Assembly: GCF_021730435.1 (NCBI RefSeq) | Contig: NZ_JABWGX010000010.1 | Location: forward strand, 62,001-126,000 | Source of the DNA: Xanthobacter agilis | Lineage (GTDB): Bacteria; Pseudomonadota; Alphaproteobacteria; Rhizobiales; Xanthobacteraceae | Reading direction: 5' to 3' | DNA length: 64,000 bases | Shown: positions 9,541 through 24,344 of the stretch, piece after piece | How the letters are laid out: each line of letters opens with the position of its first letter | Numbering within the stretch: position 1 is the stretch's first letter | Program-made: the position numbers and the translations under genes | The notes under the pieces: generated by a model | What the model was told of the DNA's origin: nothing | Seen by the model: the letters and a program-made list of their open reading frames with translations, nothing else | Databases searched by the model: none

Positions 9541-9852
9541 TTAGAGCAGGCCGTCGAGAATGAAGGGTTGATTCGGCCGGGCAACGCCCTTCAGCGGGTC
9601 GCTCTTGGCGCCACTGGTGCTTTGCTGGCTCTTTTCCCAATCGGCGTGGGGCGTGGCGCTGCTGGCCATGTCGCTGGCGGAGGTCGCCGAATGGAAGCCG
9701 GCGGCGCTCGTGGAGGGAGGCGGCACCACCACCTGCGCCTGGGGCGCGGGCGGCTGGGGCGCGCCCGGCGGGGGCTCAAGCGGCCCCTTCACGCCGCACG
9801 CCGCGAGGGCGAACGCGGCGACGAGCGCCAAAGGCAAGGTGAGGCGAAACAT
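9541..9852 (-). CDS. LptM-like small lipoprotein
   Basis: The 103-residue precursor has a hydrophobic signal and a lipobox LAAC (cysteine at residue 19). The mature protein begins CGVKGPLEPP, the short signature of the LptM/YifL family, which assists maturation of the LptD-LptE lipopolysaccharide translocon. The rest is proline-, serine- and alanine-rich with no domain. The position directly upstream of lysA is the classic one for this family. Function in LPS transport is inferred from family and context. Confidence 0.8.
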   Translation of the reverse strand: MFRLTLPLALVAAFALAACGVKGPLEPPPGAPQPPAPQAQVVVPPPSTSAAGFHSATSASDMASSATPHADWEKSQQSTSGAKSDPLKGVARPNQPFILDGLL

Positions 9853-10194
9853 GGAGCTCTAAGCCATCCGGTCAATTCGCGGCCAATATAGCCTGCGCCA
9901 CGCCAAAGGCGAGCCCTCTTCGAGCGTCGCGGCGGAACAGCTGCCCCGCCGGCCCCTTGGGCTCGCGAGCCGTGTCGCGGCGGCCACGGTGCGCCATCCC
10001 TTCGTCACCTCATGTTCACACCGGCGCCAGCATTCTTCCGGCGCCTTGAAACCAGTCGCAGATTTCATTTTCGTGCCGCTGCGGCCCAGCATACATTCGC
10101 GCCGCGTTCTGAGATGGCGCGCGGCATGCCGGCACTTTGGCGGTCGCGGGGGCCGAAATCGCCAGGCGTCCGCCCCGAATCCCGGTGTTTCTTC
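9853..10194. other. Intergenic, 342 bp, divergent promoters
   Basis: Must hold the promoters of the lptM-lysA pair (minus) and the MFS gene (plus). I see only a GGCGCC-containing inverted repeat near 10020-10050 and no clear -35/-10 pair or recognised operator. Confidence 0.4.
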
Positions 10195-11433
10195 ATGAAT
10201 GTTGCGTCCTCCCCCGCCGCTGGCGCCGGGCCGAAAGCCGTGCGCCTCGCCCTGCTTGCCCTGGCCCTGGCCTCCTTCGGCATCGGCACCACCGAATTTG
10301 TCATCGTCGGCCTGCTGCCAAATGTGGCGGCCGACCTCGGCGTGACCATTCCCCAGGCGGGCTTCCTGGTGACCGGCTATGCGCTGAGCGTCACCTTTGG
10401 CTCGCCGTTCCTCGCCATCGCCACCGCGCGCATGAACCGTCGCCATGCGCTGATGTTGCTCATGGGCGTGTTCATCGCCGGCAATCTTTTGTGCGCCATC
10501 GCCCCGGGTTTCTGGCTGCTGATGGGCGCGCGGGTCGTCACCGCTTTGTGCCACGGCGCCTTCTTCGGTCTTGGCGCGGTGGTGGCGGCCGAGCTTTCCC
10601 CGCCGAGCCGCAAGGCTCAGGCGATCGCCATGATGTTCGCCGGCCTCACCATCGCCAATGTGCTGGGCGTGCCGCTGGGCACCGCCATGGGCGAATGGTT
10701 GTCCTGGCGCGATACCTTCCTCGCGGTGGTGGTCATCGGCATCGTCGCCGCGCTCGCCTTGGCGCGGTGGCTGCCGCGAAGCCTGCCGGCGCCGCGCGTG
10801 GAGCTGAAGCGGGAGGCGCGCGCCATCGGCTCGGTCCAGGTGATACTGGCGATGCTCATCTCCATCGTCGCTTCCTCCAGCCTGTTCAGCGTGTTCACCT
10901 ATATCGCGCCGATCCTGACCAGCCACACCGGCGTTTCGACCCACGGGGTGACGCTCATGCTGCTGGTGTTCGGCGTGGGGCTCACGGTCGGCAATTTCGG
11001 CGGCGGCTGGCTCGCGGACCGCAGCCTGATGCCCACGGTCATCGGCATCACGGCGGTGGAAGTGGTGCTGCTGGCCGTGTTCCCGCTCACCAGCGCCCAT
11101 CCTTTGCCGGCGGCCATCACCTTGTTCGTGTGGGGGGCGCTGGCCTTCGCCCTGGTGGCGCCGCTGCAGATGCAGGTGGTGCAGCAGGCGGCGGAGGCGC
11201 CGAACCTCGCTTCCACCATCAATCAGGGTGCGTTCAACCTGGGCAATGCCATCGGCGCCGGCATCGGCGGCGTTGGGCTCACCATGGGCCTCGGCTACCT
11301 GGACCTGCCGTGGATCGGGGCGATCCTGGCCGGTATCGCGATGCTGCTCGCCATTGTGTCCCACCGTCTCGACCAGGTGGGGCACGCCGTCGCGGACCGC
11401 GAGGAAGCCGGGCCGCTTACACCGGTGGCGTGA
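10195..11433 (+). CDS. MFS drug/sugar efflux transporter (DHA1, AraJ/YdhP type)
   Basis: Proton-driven inner-membrane exporter of the DHA1 family. The 412 residues form about twelve membrane segments. Motif A-like ARMNRRHALMLLMG follows segment 2, and FGIGTTEFVIVGLLP in segment 1 is typical of the AraJ/YdhP subgroup. Substrate cannot be read from sequence. ATG 10195 (MNVASSP) fits the family N-terminus; in-frame starts upstream at 10012 and 10114 would add arginine-rich, non-family sequence. No strong ribosome site is visible. It converges with the ATPase operon. Confidence 0.85.
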   Translation: MNVASSPAAGAGPKAVRLALLALALASFGIGTTEFVIVGLLPNVAADLGVTIPQAGFLVTGYALSVTFGSPFLAIATARMNRRHALMLLMGVFIAGNLLCAIAPGFWLLMGARVVTALCHGAFFGLGAVVAAELSPPSRKAQAIAMMFAGLTIANVLGVPLGTAMGEWLSWRDTFLAVVVIGIVAALALARWLPRSLPAPRVELKREARAIGSVQVILAMLISIVASSSLFSVFTYIAPILTSHTGVSTHGVTLMLLVFGVGLTVGNFGGGWLADRSLMPTVIGITAVEVVLLAVFPLTSAHPLPAAITLFVWGALAFALVAPLQMQVVQQAAEAPNLASTINQGAFNLGNAIGAGIGGVGLTMGLGYLDLPWIGAILAGIAMLLAIVSHRLDQVGHAVADREEAGPLTPVA

Positions 11434-11509
11434 TCCGAAGGCCCCGTGAGCCTCGCTCATGAGCCGCCGGTCAAGCCCACGCGGCGTTTGAGCGTGCCCA
11501 CTTGGCACC

Positions 11510-11532
11510 GGTCAAAGACCGGGGCCGATGGT
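11510..11532 (-). repeat. Short hairpin repeat next to the atpG stop (copy 1)
   Basis: On the plus strand GGTCAAAGACCG, three bases, then CCGATGGT, one base before the complement of the atpG stop. CCGGTC-AAA-GACCGG (11508-11522) folds. The same pattern at the same distance from a stop occurs after hdeD at 52679. Confidence 0.6.
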
Positions 11533-11533
11533 A

Positions 11534-12394
11534 TTACGGGCGGCTGGCGGCGGCGGCCAGTTCCACGATCTCGTTGGTGATCTCCTCCTGGCGCAGTTGG
11601 CGCGAGCGGGCGACCAGGGAATCCAGGGTCTTGTCCACATTGGCGTGGGCCGCGATCATGGCCCGCATGCGCGCCTCGTTCTCGGCGGCGAACGAGAGCA
11701 TGATGGCTTCTGCCAGCTCGGTGAAGACGTATTCCTCCACGAGCCGCGCCAGCAGCACGTCGGGCGGCAGGGTGGTGAGCGGCGGCACCGCGTGCCGGGC
11801 CAGCGGGAAGCGGGCGAAATCGAACGGCACCAAGCGCTTTTCCGTCACCTGGGCGGCCCCGTCTCCGGGAACCGCGTGCAGCAGGCTCACCTGCGGCCCG
11901 CCGTCGAGGCGCGCATAGAGGGCATCGACAATGCGGCTCGCCAGCTCGGGCGCCTGATCGGGGTGGCTGATCATGGCCGCCGACCAGGCGTAGGGGATGG
12001 ATTTTTCCTCCGCCACCAGCAGGCCCCGATCGCCGATGATGAACAGGGTGAACGGCCGCTCCGGTGCCCGCAGCCGCACCCGCTCCGCGGCCTCCAGTAC
12101 ATGGGCGCTGAACGCCCCGGCGAACCCCTGCTCGGCACACAGGGCGATGACGACATGGCCCGCGTGCGCGGGATGCGGAGCGTGCGGCGGCTCCGGCGGG
12201 AGGGGTTGCGGCAGGAAGGCGAGGGCGTGGCCGATGCCGCCGGCAATGGTGCGGGCATAGGCGCGGATGCCGTCGAGCTGGGCCCGCGCTTCCCGCGCGC
12301 GGGCGGCGGCGATGCCGCGCATGGCGCTGATGACCGCCGATAATTGATGCACCGTGCGGATGCGCTGGGTGACGTCGACCAGCCGCTCGGTCAC
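11534..12394 (-). CDS. atpG: N-type ATP synthase gamma subunit
   Basis: Central rotor shaft of F1. The 286-residue protein starts at a GTG ([12 protein letters not shown]) that overlaps the atpA stop as GTGA. The N-terminal helix [18 protein letters not shown] and the C-terminal helix ending [20 protein letters not shown] are the coiled-coil shaft typical of gamma. It diverges from housekeeping gamma subunits in the middle, as expected for N-ATPases. Last gene of the operon. Confidence 0.9.
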   Translation of the reverse strand: MTERLVDVTQRIRTVHQLSAVISAMRGIAAARAREARAQLDGIRAYARTIAGGIGHALAFLPQPLPPEPPHAPHPAHAGHVVIALCAEQGFAGAFSAHVLEAAERVRLRAPERPFTLFIIGDRGLLVAEEKSIPYAWSAAMISHPDQAPELASRIVDALYARLDGGPQVSLLHAVPGDGAAQVTEKRLVPFDFARFPLARHAVPPLTTLPPDVLLARLVEEYVFTELAEAIMLSFAAENEARMRAMIAAHANVDKTLDSLVARSRQLRQEEITNEIVELAAAASRP

Positions 12395-13971
12395 GGTTTG
12401 ACCTCCCGCATGAGGTGCTGGCTCATCTCCTGGCTCATCTCCTGGGCCAGTTCGCGCACCAGGGCGACGAGCTTCCGCCGGGTCGCGGCGTCGAGCTGCC
12501 CGGTTTCCGCGAGCGTGCTCGCCTCGGCTCCGCCGTTCAGGTCGAGCGCTGCGGGCAGGCGCGCCCGCAGGCCGGGGATGAGCTCCGCCGGCAGGGCATC
12601 GAATACCCCGTCCGCGAGGGCGGCGAGCAGCGCCACTTGGTCGATAAAGCGCAAATTGGCGAAGCGCGGTTGGGTGAGGAGGGCACGAATGCGCTCGCCG
12701 CGGGTGATCTGCGCCTTCACCCGCGTGTCGGAGATGCCGCCGAAGCGGGTGAACATCTCCAGCTCCAGGAATTGGGAATAGTCGAGCCGCAGCCGGCCGG
12801 AGACGTCGCGCAGGGCCTTCTTCTGCGCCTTGCCGCCGACCCGCGACACCGACAGGCCCACATCCACCGCCGGGCGCTGATTGGCCGCGAACAGGCGGGA
12901 ATCGAGCACGATCTGCCCATCGGTGATGGAGATGAGGTTGGTGGGGATGTAGGCGGAAAGGTTGCCGGCGTCGGTCTCGGCCACCGGCAGCGCCGTGAGC
13001 GAGCCGCCGCCCAGCTCCGCCGAGAGCTTGGCCGCCCGCTCCAGCATGCGGGCATGCACATAGAAGATGTCGCCGGGATAGGCCTCGCGCCCCGGCGATT
13101 CGTGGGTGAGCAAGGCCAGCTCGCGATGGGTGGCGGCATGGCGGCTGAGATCGTCCACCACGATCAGCGCATGGCGGCCGGTGTCGCGGAAATATTCGGC
13201 CATGGTGAAGCCGGCAAAGGGCGCGATCCATTGCAGTCCGGGCGCGGCGGCGGCCGAGGCCACCACGAAGATGCAGCGTTCCGGCGCACCATGGGCCTTC
13301 ACCGCCTCGATCACCCGCTCCACGGCGCTCGCCCTCTGACCCACCGCCACATAGACGCAGATGATGTCCGAGTGCTTCTGGTTGATGATGGCGTCCACCG
13401 CCATCGCCGTCTTGCCGGTGGCCCGGTCGCCGATGATGAGCTCGCGCTGTCCGCGCCCCAGGGCGAACAGGGCATCCACCACCAGAACGCCGGTTTCCAC
13501 CGGCGCGCTCACGAGATCGCGGGCGATGATGGCCGGCGCCGGCCGCTCGATGGGGTGGAGCGTGGTGGCCGCGATCGGTGCGCCGCCGTCCAGCGGGCGG
13601 CCGAGGGGGTCCACCACCCGGCCCAGCAGGTCTTCGCCCACCGGCACCCGCACCACCTCGCCCGAGCCGGTCACCTTGGAGCCGGCGGCGATGGCGGCGG
13701 CATCGTCCAGCAGCACCGCGCCGATGGTGTCGATATCGAGGGTCAAAGCGAAGCCCATGCGGCCGCCCTCGAATTTCAGGATCTCGTCGAGCCGCACGTC
13801 GGGCAGGCCGGAGACGCGGGCGATGCCGTCGGCCACCTGTTCCACCCGGCCGATCGCCTCCGCTTCCACCGACAGGTCGGCGCGGGCGACGGCGGCGCGG
13901 CCGCGGGTGAGCCAATCGGCCTCCTCAACGGCCGCGGGCTGATCGGCATCATGTTCCATGGCGTGTTCCAT
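12391..13971 (-). CDS. atpA: N-type ATP synthase alpha subunit
   Basis: Non-catalytic nucleotide-binding subunit of F1, 526 residues. Walker A is [10 protein letters not shown], with alanine where housekeeping alpha subunits usually have glutamine; Walker B is [21 protein letters not shown] is the alpha arginine-finger region. Two starts lie in a 12-bp duplication, ATG 13971 and ATG 13959 (MEHAMEH). The first overlaps the end of atpF by 23 bp. Near the C-terminus another perfect 12-bp duplication (12421-12444) gives EMSQEMSQ. Confidence 0.95.
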   Translation of the reverse strand: MEHAMEHDADQPAAVEEADWLTRGRAAVARADLSVEAEAIGRVEQVADGIARVSGLPDVRLDEILKFEGGRMGFALTLDIDTIGAVLLDDAAAIAAGSKVTGSGEVVRVPVGEDLLGRVVDPLGRPLDGGAPIAATTLHPIERPAPAIIARDLVSAPVETGVLVVDALFALGRGQRELIIGDRATGKTAMAVDAIINQKHSDIICVYVAVGQRASAVERVIEAVKAHGAPERCIFVVASAAAAPGLQWIAPFAGFTMAEYFRDTGRHALIVVDDLSRHAATHRELALLTHESPGREAYPGDIFYVHARMLERAAKLSAELGGGSLTALPVAETDAGNLSAYIPTNLISITDGQIVLDSRLFAANQRPAVDVGLSVSRVGGKAQKKALRDVSGRLRLDYSQFLELEMFTRFGGISDTRVKAQITRGERIRALLTQPRFANLRFIDQVALLAALADGVFDALPAELIPGLRARLPAALDLNGGAEASTLAETGQLDAATRRKLVALVRELAQEMSQEMSQHLMREVKP

Positions 13972-14701
13972 GGCGCGTCAGCTCCTTGAGGATGCGGTCG
14001 AGATCGGCCCGGAAGGTATTGCGCACCACCGCGTGGGGCGCGTCGAGCTGAAGGCCCGCGATCAGCGCCGGCTCCACCTCCAGGGTAAGGGTCACGTCCC
14101 GCCCCAGGGCGGCGGCGAGCTGGTCCCGGCAGGCACGCACCTCCGGATCGGTGAGGGGGCGGGGCGCCTTGAGGCGCAGCGGCCCTTCGGCGGCCACCAA
14201 GGCCGCCCGCGAGGCCTCCGGCAGCGCCGCGACGCCGGCCGCGAGATCGTCGATGAAGGCGGACACCTGGAGCGCCGCCGGCACGCGGGCGAGCAGGCGG
14301 GCGGCGATGTCCACTGCCAGGCGGCTGGCGCGGTCCGCATCCTCCCGCGCGGCGGTGGCGCGGGCGCGCGCGATGTCGGTCGCGGCCGCCGCGCGCAGGG
14401 CCTCGGCCTCGGCGCGGGCGGTGGCCAGCAGCGCGTCCTTTTGCGCCTGCGCCTCGGCGGTGGCGGCGTCGAGCCGGTCCTTGCGGGCGGCGGAAATGAC
14501 CGCGGTCTCGGCCGTGGCCTTCGCCTGCTCGGCCTCCGCAGCCGCGCGCGCGGCACGGGCGGCATCCAGATCGCGGGTGGCCGCCGCCTGCCGCTCCGCC
14601 ATCATGGCCACCACCGGGCGGAACAGGAAGCGCGAGAGGATATACAGCAGGACCAGGACGTTGATCGCCTGCAGCGCGAGCGTCCACCAGTCGATCGTCA
14701 T
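13949..14701 (-). CDS. atpF: N-type ATP synthase subunit b with delta-like C-terminus
   Basis: Peripheral stalk. The 250 residues exceed a usual b subunit (about 155-185). One membrane anchor near residues 7-28 ([19 protein letters not shown]) leads into a long alanine- and glutamate-rich coiled coil (about 35-130). A C-terminal domain (about 150-245, including [12 protein letters not shown]) resembles the end of delta subunits. No separate delta gene exists in this operon, so this part probably replaces it. The 3' end overlaps atpA within a perfect 12-bp tandem duplication (13953-13976), which gives RHGTRHGT. Confidence 0.88.
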   Translation of the reverse strand: MTIDWWTLALQAINVLVLLYILSRFLFRPVVAMMAERQAAATRDLDAARAARAAAEAEQAKATAETAVISAARKDRLDAATAEAQAQKDALLATARAEAEALRAAAATDIARARATAAREDADRASRLAVDIAARLLARVPAALQVSAFIDDLAAGVAALPEASRAALVAAEGPLRLKAPRPLTDPEVRACRDQLAAALGRDVTLTLEVEPALIAGLQLDAPHAVVRNTFRADLDRILKELTRHGTRHGT

Positions 14702-14707
14702 GGGCCG

Positions 14708-14956
14708 CTACTTCACGAACGGATTGGCGAACAGCACCAGGAGCGCGATGACCAGGCAATAGATGGCCATGGTCTCGATCATGGCGAGGCCCACGAACAG
14801 GGTGCGCGAGAGGGTGCCGGCGGATTCCGGCTGGCGGGCGATGGCGTCCATGGCCGCCGCCACCGCGCGCCCTTCGCCCAGCGCCGGCCCGATGGCGCCG
14901 AACGACACGGCAAGGGCCGCGGAGGCGATGGAGACCACTTGGATGAGATTGTCCAT
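14708..14956 (-). CDS. atpE: N-type ATP synthase c subunit, sodium-type
   Basis: Rotor ring proteolipid, 82 residues, two membrane helices joined by ARQPE. GPALGEG puts a glutamate (E28) where Na+ c-rings have Gln or Glu in helix 1. IETMAIYCLVIALL has the ion-carrying glutamate E61 followed by T62, the hydroxyl ligand position (serine in Ilyobacter). This E, E, T set is the two-carboxylate sodium site known from Fusobacterium-type rings, so Na+ coupling is predicted. Six bases separate it from atpF. Confidence 0.95.
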   Translation of the reverse strand: MDNLIQVVSIASAALAVSFGAIGPALGEGRAVAAAMDAIARQPESAGTLSRTLFVGLAMIETMAIYCLVIALLVLFANPFVK

Positions 14957-14961
14957 GGCGT

Positions 14962-15663
14962 CTAGCGCTCCTTCTGAAGAGAGTCCCGGCGTGGGGCGGG
15001 GGCCTCGCCCTCGCTCACGGCGGCGCCGATGAAGACGGTGGCGAGCACCGCGAAGATGTAGGCCTGCACCGCTCCGGTGAGCAGATCGAGCGCCATCAGC
15101 GGGATCGGCACCAGCAGCCCCGCCAGCGACAGGATGATGCCGATGACGAACACCCCGCTCATGATGTTGCCGAACAGGCGCACCACCAGCGAGAAGGTCC
15201 GGGTGATCTGCTCCACCACATTGAGCGGGATCATCACCCAGGTGGGTTCCGCGAAGGTCTTCAGGTAGCCCACGAGCCCGCGTGCCTTGATGCCGTAGCC
15301 GATGGTGGCGGCGAACACGATGAGCGCGAGCGCCGCGTCGGTCTCGATATGGGCCGTGGGCGGTTCCAGGCCGGGAATGAGCGACACCCAGTTGGCGGTG
15401 AGCACGAACAGGAAGATGCCGCCGATGAGGGCGCGATAGGGCGCCGGGTCCGCCTGCATGGTGTCGCGGATCTGGGCGTCGATGGTGGCGACGATGGTCT
15501 CGAGCAGGGCCTGCCCCCGGCCGGGCACGAGCTTCAGGCGACGGGTGGCGACAAAGGCTCCCCCGCCGAGCACCGCGAGGATGCCCCAGGTGACCGCGAC
15601 CGGCGCGGTGATCGGCACCGGACCGAGATGGAACAGGGCTTCGGTGACGAGGGGCGACTGCAT
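14962..15663 (-). CDS. atpB: N-type ATP synthase a subunit
   Basis: Stator channel subunit of Fo, 233 residues with five or six membrane helices. ANWVSLIPGLEPPTAHIETD and the essential arginine helix SLVVRLFGNIMSG are clear. ATG 15663 overlaps the atpR stop by one base (TGATG). The protein is somewhat shorter than housekeeping a subunits (about 250-270), which is normal in N-ATPases. Confidence 0.94.
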   Translation of the reverse strand: MQSPLVTEALFHLGPVPITAPVAVTWGILAVLGGGAFVATRRLKLVPGRGQALLETIVATIDAQIRDTMQADPAPYRALIGGIFLFVLTANWVSLIPGLEPPTAHIETDAALALIVFAATIGYGIKARGLVGYLKTFAEPTWVMIPLNVVEQITRTFSLVVRLFGNIMSGVFVIGIILSLAGLLVPIPLMALDLLTGAVQAYIFAVLATVFIGAAVSEGEAPAPRRDSLQKER

Positions 15664-15986
15664 CAGGCCACCCTTCCCAGCCGCCGCACCACCAGCGTGC
15701 GGGCGATCAGCAGGCCGACCGCGCCCATCAGCAGCGGCAGCGCGCCGAGGAGGGCGAGCGCGGCCATTGCGCCCAGCAACAGCGCGAACCGCGCCGCCTG
15801 GAGCGCGATGGCGAGCAGCGCGCGGCCGCCGGCGAGATAAAGCTGCGTGTTCCACCACAGGGCGGTGAAATAGGCGCCACCCGCCACCAGTCCGACGCCA
15901 AGGCCGAGGGCTGCGCCCGCGAGTGGCGACAGCTCGGGCATGGCGGGCAGAAGGGAGGCCATCAGGTTGCCCAGCGCCATGGTCAC
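15663..15986 (-). CDS. atpR: N-ATPase subunit AtpR
   Basis: A 107-residue, three-helix membrane protein found only in N-type ATPase operons, of unproven function (proposed to help c-ring assembly). Helices lie at about 22-42, 52-80 and 82-100. The second helix carries ARFALLLGAMAALALLGALP and the end is ARTLVVRRLG. It overlaps atpQ by four bases. The name rests on position and topology more than on residue identity. Confidence 0.82.
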   Translation of the reverse strand: MTMALGNLMASLLPAMPELSPLAGAALGLGVGLVAGGAYFTALWWNTQLYLAGGRALLAIALQAARFALLLGAMAALALLGALPLLMGAVGLLIARTLVVRRLGRVA

Positions 15987-16308
15987 TCATCCTTTCCCAC
16001 GGCGCCGTGCATCCAGCGCCACGCCGACCACAGGCCGAACGCCGCCCCGAGCATGAGCAGCGCCGCCGCGAACATGATGCCGGTGTGAAACGCGCCGTCC
16101 AGCCAGCGCCCCACCACCAGGCCGGCGAGGGTGGGCACCACGATGGTCCAGCCCAGGATGCCCATCTGCCCCAGCCGCGCGCCGAGGGAGGGCTCGGGGT
16201 TCTCCCGCCCGCGCCGGGCCCGATCCGCGGCCTGCCGGGCGGCGGCGGCCATCCGGTCCTCGGCACCGCGGCCGTCCTCCGGCGCGTCGAGGGGGTCGAG
16301 CCCCGCCA

Positions 16309-16309
<1 letters not shown>
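15983..16309 (-). CDS. atpQ: N-ATPase subunit AtpQ (AtpI-like)
   Basis: A 108-residue AtpI-related protein: a charged N-terminal stretch (1-45), then LGARLGQMGILGWTIVVPTL and two membrane helices with GRWLDGAFHTGIMF between them. AtpI proteins assist c-ring assembly and have been linked to Mg2+ uptake. ATG 16309 overlaps the atpC stop by one base (TGATG). Longer upstream frames are shadows of atpC. Confidence 0.82.
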
Positions 16310-21322
<5,013 letters not shown>

Positions 21323-21417
21323 TCCCGGCGGCGGGCCTTGCGGACCTCGTGCACCGGGGGCGGCCGTGGGTCTCCCCGCGAACGGAGAGAGCCGGCGCGC
21401 CGCCGGTCCGCTTGGGG

Positions 21418-22338
21418 CTATCCGGGCGTGGCTGCGGGAGCCTTGGCCGCCAGCGCCTGGGCCACGCGGGAGGTGGGCGCCCGGCCGAGGGCGGCGGTGA
21501 TGGCGCGCCCGGCGGCGGCGAGCCGGTCGAGGTCGATGCCGGTCTCCACCCCCAGGCCGTCCAGCATGTAGACGAGGTCCTCGGTGGCGAGATTGCCCGA
21601 GGCGCCCTTGGCATAGGGACAGCCGCCGAGCCCCGCCACCGAGGCATCCACCGTCGCGATGCCCAGCTCCAGGCCGGCGAGCACATTGGCCAGCGCCTGC
21701 CCATAGGTGTCGTGGAAATGCAGGGCGGTGCGATCGGTGCCGATCTGGTCGGCCACCGCCCGCGCCATGGCTTTCGCCTTGTCGGGCGTGCCGACGCCGA
21801 TGGTGTCGCCGAGGGAGACTTCGTAGCTGCCCATGGCGACGAGCGCCTCGGACACCTCCACCACCTTGGCCACCGGCACCGCGCCCTGGTAGGGGCAGCC
21901 GAGCACGCAGCTCACATAGCCGCGCACGGCGATGCCGTTGGCCCGCGCCAGATCCATCACCGGCGCGAACCGTTGGAGGCTTTGGGCGATGGTGCAGTTG
22001 ATGTTCTTCAGGCTGAACGCCTCCGAGGCGGCGGCGAACACCGCCACCTCGCTCACCCCGGCGGTGATCGCCAGTTCCAGCCCCTTCAGGTTGGGCGTGA
22101 GCACCGGATAGCGCACCCCCTCGCGCCGCTGGATGCGCGCGAGCACGGCGGCGGTGTCGGCCATCTGCGGCACCCATTTGGGCGAGACGAAGGAGCCGCT
22201 CTCGATCGCTGGGAGCCCGGCCGCGCCGAGGGCGTCGATGAGCGCCACCTTGGCCTCCACCGGCACGAGGCCCGGCTCGTTCTGGAGCCCGTCGCGCGGC
22301 CCCACATCGACAATGCGGACGTAAGAGGCCCGGCCCAT
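21418..22338 (-). CDS. mvaB: Hydroxymethylglutaryl-CoA lyase
   Basis: Cleaves HMG-CoA to acetyl-CoA and acetoacetate, the last step of leucine breakdown. The 306 residues form an HMGL-like barrel opening with VRIVDVGPRDGLQNE; HFHDTYGQALAN carries the metal histidines and GLGGCPYAKGASGN the catalytic cysteine (about residue 240). The start overlaps the stop of the carboxylase alpha gene by one base (TGATG). Confidence 0.94.
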   Translation of the reverse strand: MGRASYVRIVDVGPRDGLQNEPGLVPVEAKVALIDALGAAGLPAIESGSFVSPKWVPQMADTAAVLARIQRREGVRYPVLTPNLKGLELAITAGVSEVAVFAAASEAFSLKNINCTIAQSLQRFAPVMDLARANGIAVRGYVSCVLGCPYQGAVPVAKVVEVSEALVAMGSYEVSLGDTIGVGTPDKAKAMARAVADQIGTDRTALHFHDTYGQALANVLAGLELGIATVDASVAGLGGCPYAKGASGNLATEDLVYMLDGLGVETGIDLDRLAAAGRAITAALGRAPTSRVAQALAAKAPAATPG

Positions 22339-24344
22339 CACGCGTCCTCCAGAACGAGCAGTTCCGCGCCCTCGTCCACCAGGTCGCCCACGGCGAAGTT
22401 GAGCGCCTTGATGCGCCCGTCGCGGGGGGCGGCCACCGTGTGCTCCATCTTCATGGCCTCCACCACCACCAAGGGCGCGCCCTTCATCACCTCCTGCCCG
22501 GCTTCCACCGCGATGCGGATGATGGTGCCCGGCATGGGCGCCACCAGCCGCCCGGCGGTGCCAGTGGCAGCCAGCGAAGCGAGGCGCGGGTCGATGAACT
22601 CCACCTGGAACTCCCCGCCCCGCACGAACACCGTGAGCAGATTGCCGGAGTGGATGACGCGGGCCGACAGCTTCACCCCGTCGAGCCGGGCCGAGAGATG
22701 GCCATCCGCGTCGCTTTCCCCCTCCACCGTCATGCGGCCGCCGGGCAGGTCCAGCACGAAGCCGTGGGGCTTGAAGTGGGCGCGCACCACGGTGCGGCCC
22801 TCCAGATGGGGATCCTGGAAGGTGAGGTCCACATGGGCGTCGCGGTTGAGCCGCCAGCCCGGCGCCCGGCCCCAGGGGGAGAACCGGTCCGCCGCATCCA
22901 CCGCCTCGGCCGACTGGCGGGCTTCCTCCATCAGCACGGCGAGGGTGGCGAGGGCCAGCACCGGGTTGCCGGCCGGCCGCGGGGCCGGCAGCAGGTCCCC
23001 ATGGTGGCGGGCGATGAAATTGGTGTCGAGCTCCGCCGCGGCGAAGGCCGGATGGGCGGCGATGGCCTTCAGAAACACCCGGTTGGTGGCGAGCCCCACC
23101 ACCTCGGTGGCGGCGAGCGCGGCCTGCAGGCGGCCCACCGCCTCCGAACGGTCGGCGCCGGCGACGATGATCTTGGCGATCATCGGGTCGTAATGGATGG
23201 ACACCGTGTCTCCCGCCCGCACGCCGGTATCGACGCGGGTGCCGGGCACATGCACCGGCAGCACCAGATGGTCGAGGGTACCCACCTGGGGCAGGAAGTC
23301 CCGCGCCGGATCCTCCGCGTAAAGGCGCACCTCGATGGCGTGGCCCTTCAGGGGGATTTCCTCCTGCCGCAGCGGCAGCGGCGCGCCTTCCGCCACCCGC
23401 AATTGCCACTCCACCAGATCCTGCCCGGTGATGGCCTCGGTGACCGGGTGTTCCACCTGCAGCCGGGTGTTCATCTCCATGAAATAGAAGGCGTCGCCCT
23501 CGGCGATGAATTCCACCGTGCCGGCGCCCACATAGTTCACCGCCTTGGCCGCCTCCACCGCGGCCTGGCCCATGGCGGTGCGGCGCTCGGGCGTCAGGCC
23601 GGGGGCGGGGGCCTCCTCGACCACCTTCTGGTGACGGCGCTGGATGGAGCAGTCGCGCTCGTGCAGATAGACGGCGTTGCCGTGGCTGTCGGCGAACACC
23701 TGCACCTCGATGTGGCGCGGCGTGGTGAGGTATTTTTCCACCAGAACCCGGTCGTCGCCAAAGGCGCTTTTCGCCTCGCGCTGGGCGGAGGCGAGGGCGT
23801 CCGGAAACTCTTCCGCCGACCGCACCACCTTCATGCCCTTGCCGCCGCCCCCGGCGGAGGCCTTGATGAGCACCGGGAAGCCGATGCGCGCCGCTTCGCG
23901 GGCGAGCAGGGCGGGGTCCTGGTCGGCGCCGTGATAGCCCGGCACCAGTGGCACGCCGGCCTTTTCCATCAGTGCCTTGGCCGCGCTCTTGGAGCCCATG
24001 GCGCGGATGGCGGCGGCGGGCGGGCCGACGAAGACGATGCCGGCCTTTTCGCACGCTTCCGCGAAATCGGCATTCTCCGACAGGAAGCCATAGCCGGGGT
24101 GGATGGCATCCGCCCCCGCCAGCCGCGCGGCCTCCAGGATGGCGTCGATCCTCAGGTAGCTTTCGCGCGCCGGGGCCGGGCCGATGGGATAGGCCTCGTC
24201 CGCCTCGGCCACATGCAGGGCATGGGCGTCGGCCTGCGAATACACGGCGACGGTGGTGATGCCGAGGGCCTTGGCGGTGCGCATGACGCGCACCGCGATC
24301 TCGCCCCGGTTGGCGACGAGCAGGGTGCGGATCGGGCGGCTCAT
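22338..24344 (-). CDS. mccA: Methylcrotonyl-CoA carboxylase, biotin-containing alpha subunit
   Basis: ATP-dependent biotin carboxylase plus biotin carrier, 668 residues. The biotin carboxylase domain (1-450) has TLLVANRGEIAVRVMRTA, the glycine-rich ASAGGGGKGMK and EMNTRLQVEHPVTE. The carrier domain is at the end, with the biotinylated lysine in EAMKMEH (about K632). It pairs with the carboxyltransferase gene at 25158. Propionyl-CoA carboxylase is excluded by the adjacent HMG-CoA lyase and enoyl-CoA hydratase. ATGA overlap with the upstream gene. Confidence 0.94.
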   Translation of the reverse strand: MSRPIRTLLVANRGEIAVRVMRTAKALGITTVAVYSQADAHALHVAEADEAYPIGPAPARESYLRIDAILEAARLAGADAIHPGYGFLSENADFAEACEKAGIVFVGPPAAAIRAMGSKSAAKALMEKAGVPLVPGYHGADQDPALLAREAARIGFPVLIKASAGGGGKGMKVVRSAEEFPDALASAQREAKSAFGDDRVLVEKYLTTPRHIEVQVFADSHGNAVYLHERDCSIQRRHQKVVEEAPAPGLTPERRTAMGQAAVEAAKAVNYVGAGTVEFIAEGDAFYFMEMNTRLQVEHPVTEAITGQDLVEWQLRVAEGAPLPLRQEEIPLKGHAIEVRLYAEDPARDFLPQVGTLDHLVLPVHVPGTRVDTGVRAGDTVSIHYDPMIAKIIVAGADRSEAVGRLQAALAATEVVGLATNRVFLKAIAAHPAFAAAELDTNFIARHHGDLLPAPRPAGNPVLALATLAVLMEEARQSAEAVDAADRFSPWGRAPGWRLNRDAHVDLTFQDPHLEGRTVVRAHFKPHGFVLDLPGGRMTVEGESDADGHLSARLDGVKLSARVIHSGNLLTVFVRGGEFQVEFIDPRLASLAATGTAGRLVAPMPGTIIRIAVEAGQEVMKGAPLVVVEAMKMEHTVAAPRDGRIKALNFAVGDLVDEGAELLVLEDA

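Noticed and set aside
12415-13989. A 524-codon plus-strand frame opposite atpA
   Set aside because: Low-complexity, motif-free, and exactly antisense to a well-supported gene.
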